Positions 1 to 7,879 of a stretch of DNA of 40,146 bases are shown one piece after another (positions within the stretch are counted from its first letter, which is position 1; the number at the start of each line of letters is the position of its first letter). Below the pieces are notes generated by a model. It searched no databases. It saw nothing but the letters and a program-made list of their open reading frames with translations, and was not told where the DNA came from. Location of the stretch: NCBI GenBank assembly GCA_903861155.1, contig CAIOTL010000111.1, positions 1 through 40,146 of the forward strand, in the 5' to 3' direction. The DNA is from an uncultured Bacteroidota bacterium. Its GTDB lineage: Bacteria > Bacteroidota > Bacteroidia > Flavobacteriales > Flavobacteriaceae. Made by a program: the position numbers and the translations under genes.

Positions 1-113
1 AATTCATTTTTTTCTATGAGAATTACTTTTAAACCAATTTTCGATAAATGAATAGCACTAGTCAGCCCGGCCAATCCTGCGCCAATAATTAGAATATCTG
101 ATTTTATTTCCAT
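1..113 (-). CDS. NAD(P)/FAD-dependent oxidoreductase, N-terminal fragment
   Basis: Only the first 37 codons are inside the window; the gene runs off the left edge. The start ATG is at 113, read leftward. After a short polar start (MEIKSD) comes a hydrophobic strand, then GAGLAGL. This is the GxGxxG dinucleotide-binding motif of a Rossmann fold, and it is followed by a helix and a second strand ending in an acidic residue (VILIEKN), the residue that normally holds the adenosine ribose of FAD. This identifies a flavin-dependent oxidoreductase, but the substrate cannot be told from this piece. It could be a geranylgeranyl-reductase-like, amine-oxidase-like or other FAD enzyme. No clear promoter was found; a TATATTAG sequence about 12 bases before the ATG is only a near match to the Bacteroidota -7 box. 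Confidence 0.8.
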   Translation of the reverse strand, partial: MEIKSDILIIGAGLAGLTSAIHLSKIGLKVILIEKNE

Positions 114-477
114 CGTTTTGCTAATATAGCATTTTCAGTACTAACTTCTTCAATATTACCATTTCTTTATAGATTGTTCATGCAGAATATTAACCAACAA
201 AAAAGGCAAATTGGATATGTAAATAAAACCTGCTGTATTTGTTAAGTGACATTTTTAAAATTATTTTTATACTTCTAGAATTCTTCAATTGTTTTGCAAT
301 ATAAAGCGGAATACATTCTTATTCTAATGTACTATCCCCAGACTTTTGTTGTGTCCAAAATACAATAACCAATTAACTGCAAGTACCTCTATAGGCCTTT
401 ATATATTATTCCTATTATCATTGCTTGAGCCCATGCAATTCAAGATCCTTAATTGATGATGTTCATTTTTGGATTAA
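114..477. other. Non-coding stretch with no recognisable feature
   Basis: This AT-rich stretch of about 360 bases lies between the oxidoreductase start and the recombinase remnant. I see no open frame with recognisable protein sequence, no RNA gene and no strong hairpin. It may hold the promoter of the leftward oxidoreductase near its left end and decayed recombinase sequence near its right end. Confidence 0.5.
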
Positions 478-948
478 AGATTATTAAAAAAATTAGATAC
501 TCCCGTAAAAAAATTATTTGAGGAAATGATAAAAGAAGCGCTTTTTAAAGAAAGAGATAAAAAACAACCTGGAGCCAAACATTATGAAAAAGTAATAAAT
601 ATTGAAGCTTTACGACAACGTTTACAGGATATTTATATTGATGGAGATATCGATAAAACAGAATACCAAATTGCGAAGACAAGATATGAAAACATCCACT
701 CCGAATTAAAAGATAAAGAAACAAAGGCTATCAATGAAAAGGAAGTTTTAGAATTATACAAAAACGCGATAAATAAAATTAAAAACATTAAAAATCAATA
801 CATTGAAGGTACTATTGATGCTAAAAGACAAATAATTGGTTCGATATTTCCAAAAAATTTTAAATTTGAAAATAAAAAAGTTCGAACCGCAGATTCAAAC
901 CCAATCTTATTAAAAATTGCTAGTGTTAACGGAGCATCCCGAGGGTAA
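478..948 (+). pseudogene. Serine recombinase, C-terminal remnant
   Basis: The open frame starts right after a stop at 475-477; the first ATG is at 526 and the frame ends at 948 (140 codons from the ATG). It is rich in Lys, Glu and Ile and predicted to be largely helical, with a coiled-coil-like part (residues about 25-75) containing DGDIDKTEYQ, then GSIFPKNFKFENKKVRT. Both match the C-terminal coiled coil and final strand of large serine recombinases of Bacteroidota. The catalytic resolvase domain, the recombinase domain and the zinc ribbon that should come first are all absent, and the DNA just upstream has stops. I read it as the tail of a dead integrase of a former mobile element. It lies immediately beyond the 3' end of the tRNA cluster, a common site for such elements. 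It is unlikely to be a functional protein. Confidence 0.65.
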
Positions 949-988
949 AAAAAAAAATGGGACAAGTCTAAAAAATAGACTTGTCCCA
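947..988 (-). terminator. Intrinsic terminator of the tRNA operon
   Basis: A perfect 13-bp inverted repeat (958-970 with 976-988) has a 5-base loop and, read on the minus strand, is followed by an 11-base T run (complement of 947-957). It starts six bases after the 3' end of tRNA-Arg, so it ends the Ser-Pro-Arg tRNA transcript. Confidence 0.9.
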
Positions 989-993
989 TACCG

Positions 994-1067
<74 letters not shown>

Positions 1068-1108
1068 ATTAATCAATAAGCCATTAATTAAAAAAACTTA
1101 TTAATTAG

Positions 1109-1183
1109 TCGGGGTGGCAGGATTCGAACCTGCGGCCTCCTGCTCCCAAAGCAGGCGCGATAACCGAGCTACGCTACACCCCG
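1109..1183 (-). tRNA. tRNA-Pro (anticodon TGG)
   Basis: The reverse complement gives a cloverleaf with acceptor stem CGGGGTG/CACCCCG, anticodon stem CCTGC/GCAGG, loop TTTGGGA with anticodon TGG, and T-loop GGTTCGAATCC. The discriminator is A and CCA is not encoded. It is the middle gene of the operon, 14 bases after tRNA-Ser and 41 bases before tRNA-Arg. Confidence 0.96.
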
Positions 1184-1197
1184 AAGTGCTAAAAAAG

Positions 1198-1284
1198 CGG
1201 AGAGTAAGGGATTCGAACCCTTGGTACAGTTACCCATACGCATGTTTAGCAAACATGTCCTTTCGGCCACTCAGGCAACTCTCC
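1198..1284 (-). tRNA. tRNA-Ser (anticodon GCT)
   Basis: This is a class II tRNA of 87 bases with a long variable arm. The acceptor stem is GGAGAGT/ACTCTCC; the anticodon stem CATGT/ACATG holds the loop TTGCTAA with anticodon GCT; the T-loop is GGTTCGAATCC. The discriminator is G, as expected for serine tRNA. It is the first gene of the operon, directly behind the promoter at 1318-1349. Confidence 0.96.
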
Positions 1285-1317
1285 AATATAAGAACTTATA
1301 TTCCTTTTAAGCGGTTG

Positions 1318-1349
1318 CAAATGTAACTTTCTATTCTATATTTCACAAA
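1318..1349 (-). promoter_or_regulatory. Promoter of the tRNA operon
   Basis: On the minus strand there is TTTG (1346-1349), 20 bases, then TACATTTG (1318-1325). This is an exact match to the Bacteroidota sigma consensus TTTG / TAnnTTTG. It lies 33 bases ahead of tRNA-Ser. The rest of the gap 1285-1589 shows no gene; its right part presumably carries the thiolase promoter, which I could not pin down. Confidence 0.7.
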
Positions 1350-1589
1350 CAATTACCCTCTTTTTTTGAATGTTTTTTTTACATTAAATTAAAAACATTA
1401 ACAATCAAACGCATAGCTATTCGAAAACAAAAATTCGTATTTTTATTTTAATGATTGTTGAAAAAATTCGATCTTTAAAAAATATAATTGAAAATTTACT
1501 GAAATAATGCCATAATAATATCAAAATTGTAATTTAGTATTTATACAAAATGATTAAATTCGCAACTCAAACCAAGACACAAATAGATC

Positions 1590-2768
1590 ATGAACAAGAA
1601 AGTTGTCATCGTTTCCGCTGTCAGAACTCCAATAGGAAGTTTTATGGGTGGATTATCGACAGTTGTGGCTCCAAGATTAGGTGCAGTGGCTATAAAAGGG
1701 GCTTTAGCTAAAATTAATCTGGATCCAAATGTAGTTGATGAAGTTTTTATGGGGAATGTGGTTCAGGCTGGAGTGGGGCAAGCTCCCGCAAGACAAGCTG
1801 CAATATATTCGGGTTTGCCAAATACAGTGGCTTGCACCACAGTCAATAAAGTTTGCGCTTCCGGTATGAAGGCGGTAATGTTAGGCGCACAAGCAATCCA
1901 ATGTGGCGATGCAGAAATTGTTGTTGCCGGAGGAATGGAGAATATGAGTTTAATTCCTCATTATATGCATTTGAGAAATGGCTATAAATTTGGCCCTGCC
2001 ATGATGGTTGATGGAATGCAGAAAGACGGCCTTACCGATGCCTATGACAACAATGCAATGGGAGTTGGTGCAGACTTATGTGCCACTGAATATAAATTTA
2101 CCAGAGAAGACCAAGATAATTTCGCAATACAATCTTATGAGCGTTCTGCAAAAGCTTGGGAAGATGGAAAATTCAACAACGAAATTGTTCCCGTTGCCGT
2201 TCCGCAAAGAAAAGGAGATCCAATAATAGTTTCTAGAGATGAAGAATTTACGAATGTAAAACTCGACAGGATTCCTTCATTAAGTCCCGTTTTTTCGAAA
2301 GACGGAACCGTGACTGCCGCAAATGCTTCCACAATTAATGACGGAGCAGCAGCCGTGGTATTGATGACCGAAGAAAAAGCATTTTCAATGGGTTTAAAAC
2401 CTTTGGCTTACATTCGAAGTTATGCCGATGCAGCTCAAGATCCAAAATGGTTTACCACCACTCCATCAATAGCTATTCCTAAAGCTTTGGCAAAAGCTGG
2501 ATTAACAACAAAAGACGTTGATTATTTCGAATTCAATGAAGCCTTTGCAGTGGTTGGTCTGGCCAATGCAAAAATTCTTGATTTGGATAATGACAAAATA
2601 AATGTGAATGGAGGAGCAATTTCTTTAGGACATCCTCTGGGCTGTTCTGGTGTTAGAATTATTGTTACATTGCTAAATGTTTTGGAACAAAATAACGGAA
2701 AGATTGGAGCCGCCACAATTTGCAATGGTGGAGGAGGTGCTTCGGCAATTGTAATCGAAAGAATCTAA
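1590..2768 (+). CDS. Acetyl-CoA C-acyltransferase (thiolase)
   Basis: The product (392 residues) is a full-length thiolase. It either condenses two acetyl-CoA to acetoacetyl-CoA or runs the reverse, thiolytic step of fatty-acid and ketone-body breakdown in the cytoplasm. All catalytic landmarks are visible: the nucleophilic Cys89 in NKVCASGMK, the NEAFA motif, His348 in GHPLGCSG, and Cys378 in CNGGGGAS. The length is typical for the family (about 390). The start ATG is the first in frame and gives the usual MNKKVVIVSAVRTPIG beginning. The NlpC/P60 gene follows after 65 bases on the same strand and may be co-transcribed. The sequence does not separate biosynthetic acetyl-CoA acetyltransferase (AtoB/PhaA type) from a beta-oxidation thiolase (FadA type); the glycine-rich end and short length favour the AtoB type. 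Confidence 0.93.
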   Translation: MNKKVVIVSAVRTPIGSFMGGLSTVVAPRLGAVAIKGALAKINLDPNVVDEVFMGNVVQAGVGQAPARQAAIYSGLPNTVACTTVNKVCASGMKAVMLGAQAIQCGDAEIVVAGGMENMSLIPHYMHLRNGYKFGPAMMVDGMQKDGLTDAYDNNAMGVGADLCATEYKFTREDQDNFAIQSYERSAKAWEDGKFNNEIVPVAVPQRKGDPIIVSRDEEFTNVKLDRIPSLSPVFSKDGTVTAANASTINDGAAAVVLMTEEKAFSMGLKPLAYIRSYADAAQDPKWFTTTPSIAIPKALAKAGLTTKDVDYFEFNEAFAVVGLANAKILDLDNDKINVNGGAISLGHPLGCSGVRIIVTLLNVLEQNNGKIGAATICNGGGGASAIVIERI

Positions 2769-2833
2769 AATTTATTTTAAATGATAAATTTTAAATGAAT
2801 TACAGATAATTTAAAATTTAAAACAATAAAAAT

Positions 2834-3595
2834 ATGTTCGGAATTTGTAATCTAGCCATAATCCCGATTCGAATTGAACCTAGTGATAAAAGCGAAATCG
2901 TTTCCCAAGTTTTATTTGGTGAACATTTCGAAATCTTGGAACAATTGAAACAATGGTCAAAAATAAAATTGCAATACGACGATTATGAAGGTTGGATGGA
3001 TTCGAAGCAATATCAAGTAATTTCTGAATCGGATTTTAATCAACTATCGAAAGAGGCAATTATTTTAAACGGAGATTTGGTCGAATATATTATTGCACCT
3101 AATAATTTATTATTGCCAATTCCTCTTGGTGCTTCCCTTTCATTTTTAAACAATAGCGAAATCAATCTGTTAAACTACAATTTTGAGGGAACAAAAATTA
3201 GTGGCATAAAACCTAAAGAATGCATTATAAATACTGCATTTATGTATTTGAATGCGCCTTATCTTTGGGGAGGAAAAAACCCTTTTGGGATTGATTGTTC
3301 CGGTTTTACGCAAATGGTTTACAAACTTAATGGATATAAATTGATGCGAGATGCGTCACAACAGTCAAAACAAGGTGAAGCTTTGAGTTTTATCGAAGAA
3401 AGTGAACCTGGTGATTTGGCTTTTTTCGATAATGACGATGGAAATATCATTCATGTGGGTATTATTATGGAGAATAATTATATCATTCACGCCAGCGGAA
3501 AAGTCAGGATTGACAGACTCGATCATCTAGGAATTTATAATGCCGAAGCCAATAAACACACCCACAAACTTCGAGTCATCAAAAAAATTATTTAA
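2834..3595 (+). CDS. C40 family peptidase (NlpC/P60) with SH3-like N-terminus
   Basis: The 253-residue product has an N-terminal bacterial SH3-like region (about 5-60; ends in EGWMDSKQY) and a C-terminal NlpC/P60 domain (about 125-250). The likely nucleophile is Cys155 in GIDCSGF; His207 in IIHVGI is the probable catalytic histidine and His219 in YIIHAS the third polar residue. Enzymes of this family cut peptide bonds in cell-wall stem peptides, usually between D-Glu and the diamino acid. No signal peptide is visible, so it may act on imported wall fragments in the cytoplasm, like known flavobacterial relatives, but this is inference. It ends immediately before a bidirectional terminator. Confidence 0.88.
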   Translation: MFGICNLAIIPIRIEPSDKSEIVSQVLFGEHFEILEQLKQWSKIKLQYDDYEGWMDSKQYQVISESDFNQLSKEAIILNGDLVEYIIAPNNLLLPIPLGASLSFLNNSEINLLNYNFEGTKISGIKPKECIINTAFMYLNAPYLWGGKNPFGIDCSGFTQMVYKLNGYKLMRDASQQSKQGEALSFIEESEPGDLAFFDNDDGNIIHVGIIMENNYIIHASGKVRIDRLDHLGIYNAEANKHTHKLRVIKKII

Positions 3596-3631
3596 AAAAA
3601 ACCGTCCTGTCTCTCAGAACGGTTTTTTTTT
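3596..3631. terminator. Bidirectional intrinsic terminator between convergent genes
   Basis: The stem ACCGT-C-CTG / CAG-A-ACGGT (3601-3609 with 3615-3623, one internal mismatch) is flanked by an A run on the left and a T run (3623-3631) on the right. It can stop both the rightward NlpC/P60 transcript and the leftward TPR-protein transcript. Confidence 0.85.
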
Positions 3632-3645
3632 AAACTAAAATCGTA

Positions 3646-4935
3646 CTATTTCTTTCCTTCTTGTGCTTTTATTTTTTCTTTTAAAGCATTTTTTTCCGAA
3701 GTCATTTCAAGTGCGCTGTATACATTTAAAAGTGTTTTTGCTACATCAACATTAAACGGATCTAACTCTACCGCTTTTTGAAGAAAAGGAATAACACTTT
3801 TGAATAAGTTTTCTCTTTTCGTTTTCAACTCTTCATAACGTTTCATATCCTTGGCAGAAGTTCCTAATTTGTTCATTTCATCAATAATTACCTTCTCATC
3901 GTCAAGCTTTAATGCTGCTAAGTTGATGTAGGCATTTGTATATTTTGGATTAATTTCCATAACCCTTTTGTAATATTTTTCTGCATCGACAGGATTTTTT
4001 GCATTGGCACTTATTACCCCTAAATTAAAAACCAAATCAGCGTCATTTGGATTTTTTTCCAAAACTTCGGCAATTAGTTTTTTGTAGGTGACGAAATCTT
4101 TAGTTTCCAGATACAAATTGGCTTCGGTCAAAGTCAATGAAGTATCCTCTGGATTTGCTTTTCTGGCATCGGTGATAGCTTTTTTGGCTTCTTCTGATTT
4201 TCCGTTTTGAACCAAAATCAATGCAATGTTTTTGTATATTTCTCCTCTTTTTGAAGGAATGGCTTCTGTATTTGGCTTCTCGTGGGTTCCTAATTTTATC
4301 GCAATATCTCTTTCTTTAGCAGTATTAAAAGTGTCTTCCTGAGCGGTCAATTTATTCATTGCTGTATAATTGATACCTTTTCCAGAATAATTCAAGGTTT
4401 TCAAATCATAATAAAATTTAAGTGCCTCGTCATATTGCTTGGCATTCACATAAGTTGATGCAGCATAATATAAATTGATTGTGTCTTTTTTATCCAAGAG
4501 ATAAGCATCATACAATTTTTTGGCGCCTTCAGAACTTTTGTTTGCTTTTGAATCCTCTATCGCTGCATTGATCAATTTATATTTGATATTCATAATCGAA
4601 GCCATCGCCTGGGAGGAATATTTGTCTTTTCCTGAAGTTTTTTCAACGGCTAATAAATCTTGATAGGCATTTGCAGACAAAGAAAGATTCTTGCCGGTCT
4701 CTACATTTTTATTGGCCAAGTCCAGTAATGAATTTCCTTTCACAAAATAAAATTGTGCTTTTTCAGAAGGTGTTGCATTAGGAATTAGAGATTCGGCTAC
4801 TTGCAAAATAGCTACCGCTTCAGCCGAATTACCTCCCTTTAATGCTTTTTCGGCAGCTTTAATTTGATCTTTTTGAGCAAAAGTAGCTAGTGATATCAAA
4901 AATGCTGTCGCTAGTATTACACATTTACTTTTCAT
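3646..4935 (-). CDS. Secreted tetratricopeptide-repeat protein
   Basis: The product (429 residues) starts with a clear signal peptide (MKSKCVILATAFLISLATFAQ, cut likely after the Ala before Gln). The rest is almost wholly helical, and TPR signatures are visible: NPNDADLVFNLGVISANAKN-type units around residues 290-345 (asparagine-proline turns, paired helices) and further degenerate repeats earlier and near the C-terminus (PFNVDVAKTLLNVYSAL). TPR proteins are scaffolds for protein contacts; this one should be periplasmic. No enzymatic domain is seen. It lies 55 bases downstream of gyrA on the same strand and may be read through from it. The partner and exact role are unknown. Confidence 0.85.
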   Translation of the reverse strand: MKSKCVILATAFLISLATFAQKDQIKAAEKALKGGNSAEAVAILQVAESLIPNATPSEKAQFYFVKGNSLLDLANKNVETGKNLSLSANAYQDLLAVEKTSGKDKYSSQAMASIMNIKYKLINAAIEDSKANKSSEGAKKLYDAYLLDKKDTINLYYAASTYVNAKQYDEALKFYYDLKTLNYSGKGINYTAMNKLTAQEDTFNTAKERDIAIKLGTHEKPNTEAIPSKRGEIYKNIALILVQNGKSEEAKKAITDARKANPEDTSLTLTEANLYLETKDFVTYKKLIAEVLEKNPNDADLVFNLGVISANAKNPVDAEKYYKRVMEINPKYTNAYINLAALKLDDEKVIIDEMNKLGTSAKDMKRYEELKTKRENLFKSVIPFLQKAVELDPFNVDVAKTLLNVYSALEMTSEKNALKEKIKAQEGKK

Positions 4936-4990
4936 AACATTCTAATTTTTTAAATTAATTATTATTGTTGACTTTCTATATTGATAATAC

Positions 4991-7618
4991 TTATAATTCA
5001 TCATCTGAATCGACATCATCATTTTCTTCCTCTGAATCTTCTGATTCGTCTTCATCATCAGAATCATCATCTTCGTCTTCGACACCTTCTTCTTCAAGTA
5101 TTTCCAAAACGGGCTTTACTCTTTCGATTGTTTCAGTTTCAATGACATTTCCGTCTTCATCAACTATAACTTCAACCACATCGTCTTTCATAACTTTAGT
5201 AACTGCCGCAATGGAATCGTTTCCTTTGATGTTAATCAATTTAACACCTTGAGTAGCACGTCCCATAACTCTCAAGTCTTCAACAGCCATTCTGATAGTC
5301 AGTCCAGATTTGTTGATAATCATCAAGTCATCCGCATCAGTAACAGAGTTTATCGAAATTAATTTTCCTGTTTTTTCGGTGATATTAAGGGTTTTAACCC
5401 CTTTTCCTCCACGATTGGTAATTCTATATTCGTCAAGGCTGGAACGTTTTCCATAACCATTTTCGGCGACAACCAAAATTTCACTATTCATATCATTTAC
5501 TGTAACCATACCAATTACTTCATCGGTATCGTCTTTTAAGGTAATTCCACGAACCCCCGAAGCAGTTCTTCCCATAGGACGCGTTTTAGTTTCCTCAAAA
5601 CGAACTAATTTTCCAGATTTAACGGCCAATATAATTTGGCTGTTTCCATTGGTTAATTTTGCTTCCAATAATTCGTCACCTTCCTTAATTGTAATGGCAG
5701 CAACTCCATTGACTCTAGGCTTCGAATATTTCTCCAAAGAGGTTTTTTTGACCTGACCTTTTTTGGTCACCATGATAAGGTTATGGCTTTTGATATAGTC
5801 TTGGTCTTTTAAATCTTGAGTACATATAAACGCTTTTACTTTGTCGTCGCTTTCGATGTTTACCAAGTTTTGAATCGCCCTGCCTTTTGCCGTTTTGCTT
5901 CCTTCCGGAATTTCATAAACACGCATCCAAAAACATTTTCCTTTTTGGGTAAAGAACATCATATATTGGTGATTGGTGGCTACAAACATATTTTCAAGAA
6001 AATCTTGATCTCTTGTTCCCGCGCTTTTTTGTCCAACTCCTCCTCTATTTTGTGTTTTGTATTCCGATAAATTAGTCCGTTTAATGTAACCCGCGTGCGA
6101 AATTGTAATGACTACATTTTCATCGGCAATTAAATCTTCTATGCTGACATCACCGCCAGAATATTCGATTAAGGAACGACGGGCATCTCCATATTTATCA
6201 CGAATTTCAATAAGTTCTTCTTTTATCAAGGCAGTTCTCAAATTAATATCGTCCAATAAAGCTTGCAAATGCTCTATCAACTTCATTATTTCATCATATT
6301 CAGCCCTCAATTTGTCTTGTTCCAAACCCGTCAATTGGCGCAAACGCATTTCGACAATGGCACGAGACTGAATATCGGATAATTTGAATCTTTCGATTAA
6401 CTTTTCTCTGGCTTCTTCGGTGTTTTTTGAAGCTTTAATCAAGGCTATTACTTCATCGATATTGTCCGAAGCAATAATTAAACCTTCCAAGATATGCGCT
6501 CTTTCTCTTGCTTTGCGCAAATCAAACTGTGTTCTACGAACGACAACATCGTGACGGTGCTCAACAAAATAGTGAATCATATCCTTGAGATTCAACATCT
6601 GAGGACGACCTTTTACCAATGCAATATTATTTACAGAAAATGAAGATTGTAATTGGGTAAACTTATAAAGCGTGTTCAAAACCACGTTTGGCGTGGCATC
6701 GCGTTTCAAAATATAAACAATACGCATACCGTTTCTATCCGATTCATCACGAATATTGGCAATTCCTTCTATTTTTTTGTCATTCACCAAATCAGCGGTA
6801 CGCTTAATCATATCAGCTTTGTTAACTTGATACGGGATTTCAGTAACGATGATACATTCTCTGCCATCTACTTCTTCAAAACCAACTTTTGCACGTATCA
6901 CAATACGTCCTCTACCAGTTTTAAATGCTTCGCGAACACCTTCATAACCATATATTGTACCACCAGTTGGAAAATCCGGGGCTTTAATATGTGTCATTAA
7001 CTCGTCAATTTCGATTTCGTTATTGTCGATGTAAGCCAATGTTCCGTTAATAACTTCAGTAAGATTGTGCGGCGGCATATTGGTAGCCATACCTACGGCA
7101 ATCCCAGTTGCACCGTTTATCAATAAAGTAGGAACTCTCGTAGGCATTACTTTTGGCTCATACAAAGTATCGTCAAAGTTCAATTGAAAGTCAACGGTTT
7201 CTTTTTCGATGTCAGCCATTATTTCTTCAGAAATTTTGCGCATCCTGGCTTCGGTGTATCGCATCGCAGCAGGACTATCACCATCGACTGAACCAAAGTT
7301 ACCCTGACCATCAACTAATAAATAGCGTAAACTCCATTCTTGGGCCATACGAACCATCGCGTCATAAACTGAAGTATCTCCGTGAGGGTGATACTTCCCT
7401 AAAACTTCTCCGACGATTCTCGCCGATTTTTTATGGGCAGATTTTGAGGTTACTCCCAGATCATACATTCCGTAAAGCACTCTTCGATGTACTGGTTTCA
7501 AGCCATCTCTAACATCAGGAAGTGCTCTTGATACAATTACCGACATCGAATAATCGATGTAAGCTGATTTCATTTCATCTTCAATGTTAATAGGAATTAA
7601 CTTTTCTCCTTCAGACAT
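4991..7618 (-). CDS. gyrA: DNA gyrase subunit A
   Basis: The 875-residue product carries the full gyrase A layout: N-terminal winged-helix and tower domain with the DNA-cleaving Tyr121 in AMRYTEARM, a coiled coil, the GyrA-box region, and a C-terminal beta-propeller ([11 protein letters not shown] and similar blades). Gyrase introduces negative supercoils using ATP together with GyrB. In the quinolone-determining region the sequence is [10 protein letters not shown], so the position equivalent to E. coli Ser83 is Thr82, with Asp86 intact. The last 40 residues are an unusually long run of Asp, Glu and Ser (about 836-875). Start ATG at 7618 gives [10 protein letters not shown], typical for the family. 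clpC starts 261 bases away in the opposite direction, and the secreted TPR gene follows downstream. Confidence 0.98.
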   Translation of the reverse strand: MSEGEKLIPINIEDEMKSAYIDYSMSVIVSRALPDVRDGLKPVHRRVLYGMYDLGVTSKSAHKKSARIVGEVLGKYHPHGDTSVYDAMVRMAQEWSLRYLLVDGQGNFGSVDGDSPAAMRYTEARMRKISEEIMADIEKETVDFQLNFDDTLYEPKVMPTRVPTLLINGATGIAVGMATNMPPHNLTEVINGTLAYIDNNEIEIDELMTHIKAPDFPTGGTIYGYEGVREAFKTGRGRIVIRAKVGFEEVDGRECIIVTEIPYQVNKADMIKRTADLVNDKKIEGIANIRDESDRNGMRIVYILKRDATPNVVLNTLYKFTQLQSSFSVNNIALVKGRPQMLNLKDMIHYFVEHRHDVVVRRTQFDLRKARERAHILEGLIIASDNIDEVIALIKASKNTEEAREKLIERFKLSDIQSRAIVEMRLRQLTGLEQDKLRAEYDEIMKLIEHLQALLDDINLRTALIKEELIEIRDKYGDARRSLIEYSGGDVSIEDLIADENVVITISHAGYIKRTNLSEYKTQNRGGVGQKSAGTRDQDFLENMFVATNHQYMMFFTQKGKCFWMRVYEIPEGSKTAKGRAIQNLVNIESDDKVKAFICTQDLKDQDYIKSHNLIMVTKKGQVKKTSLEKYSKPRVNGVAAITIKEGDELLEAKLTNGNSQIILAVKSGKLVRFEETKTRPMGRTASGVRGITLKDDTDEVIGMVTVNDMNSEILVVAENGYGKRSSLDEYRITNRGGKGVKTLNITEKTGKLISINSVTDADDLMIINKSGLTIRMAVEDLRVMGRATQGVKLINIKGNDSIAAVTKVMKDDVVEVIVDEDGNVIETETIERVKPVLEILEEEGVEDEDDDSDDEDESEDSEEENDDVDSDDEL

Positions 7619-7660
7619 AAGTTGTAATATTTAATAAATTTAATTTAGTTTCAAAACGTG

Positions 7661-7693
7661 CTAATATACATCTTTTTGATTTTTTTAAGCAAA
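7661..7693 (-). promoter_or_regulatory. Candidate gyrA promoter
   Basis: The minus strand has TTTG (7690-7693), 21 bases, then TATATTAG (7661-7668), which matches TAnnTTTG at seven of eight positions. It lies 43 bases before the gyrA ATG. The spacing is right but the match is imperfect. Confidence 0.35.
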
Positions 7694-7826
7694 CAATTCA
7701 GTACTTATTTCAATGATTTATTAACAAAATGAACTTGTTTTTTAGTTAATAAATTAAGGAACATTTAACGTTTTATTGATTCTTTTTTTGTCAATTAGCT
7801 GACATAAGTTCTTAAAGGGAACGATT

Positions 7827-7858
7827 TTTGTTTTTCAATTATAGATTCACTAAATTTA
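7827..7858 (+). promoter_or_regulatory. Candidate clpC promoter
   Basis: TTTG (7827-7830), 20 bases, then TAAATTTA (7851-7858), seven of eight against TAnnTTTG, lies 21 bases before the clpC ATG. No CIRCE- or HrcA-like inverted repeat is seen beside it. Confidence 0.4.
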
Positions 7859-7879
7859 CGTTACAATTACAATTATATT

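Noticed and set aside
1114..1326. Open frame reading MAGFEPAASCSQSRRDN on the plus strand
   Set aside because: It is the antisense of tRNA-Pro and tRNA-Ser. Such frames are a well-known annotation artefact from tRNA sequence.
4965..5252. Serine-rich open frame on the plus strand
   Set aside because: It is the antisense of the Asp/Glu-coding tail of gyrA; the Ser runs are a by-product of GAT/GAA/TCA codons on the other strand.
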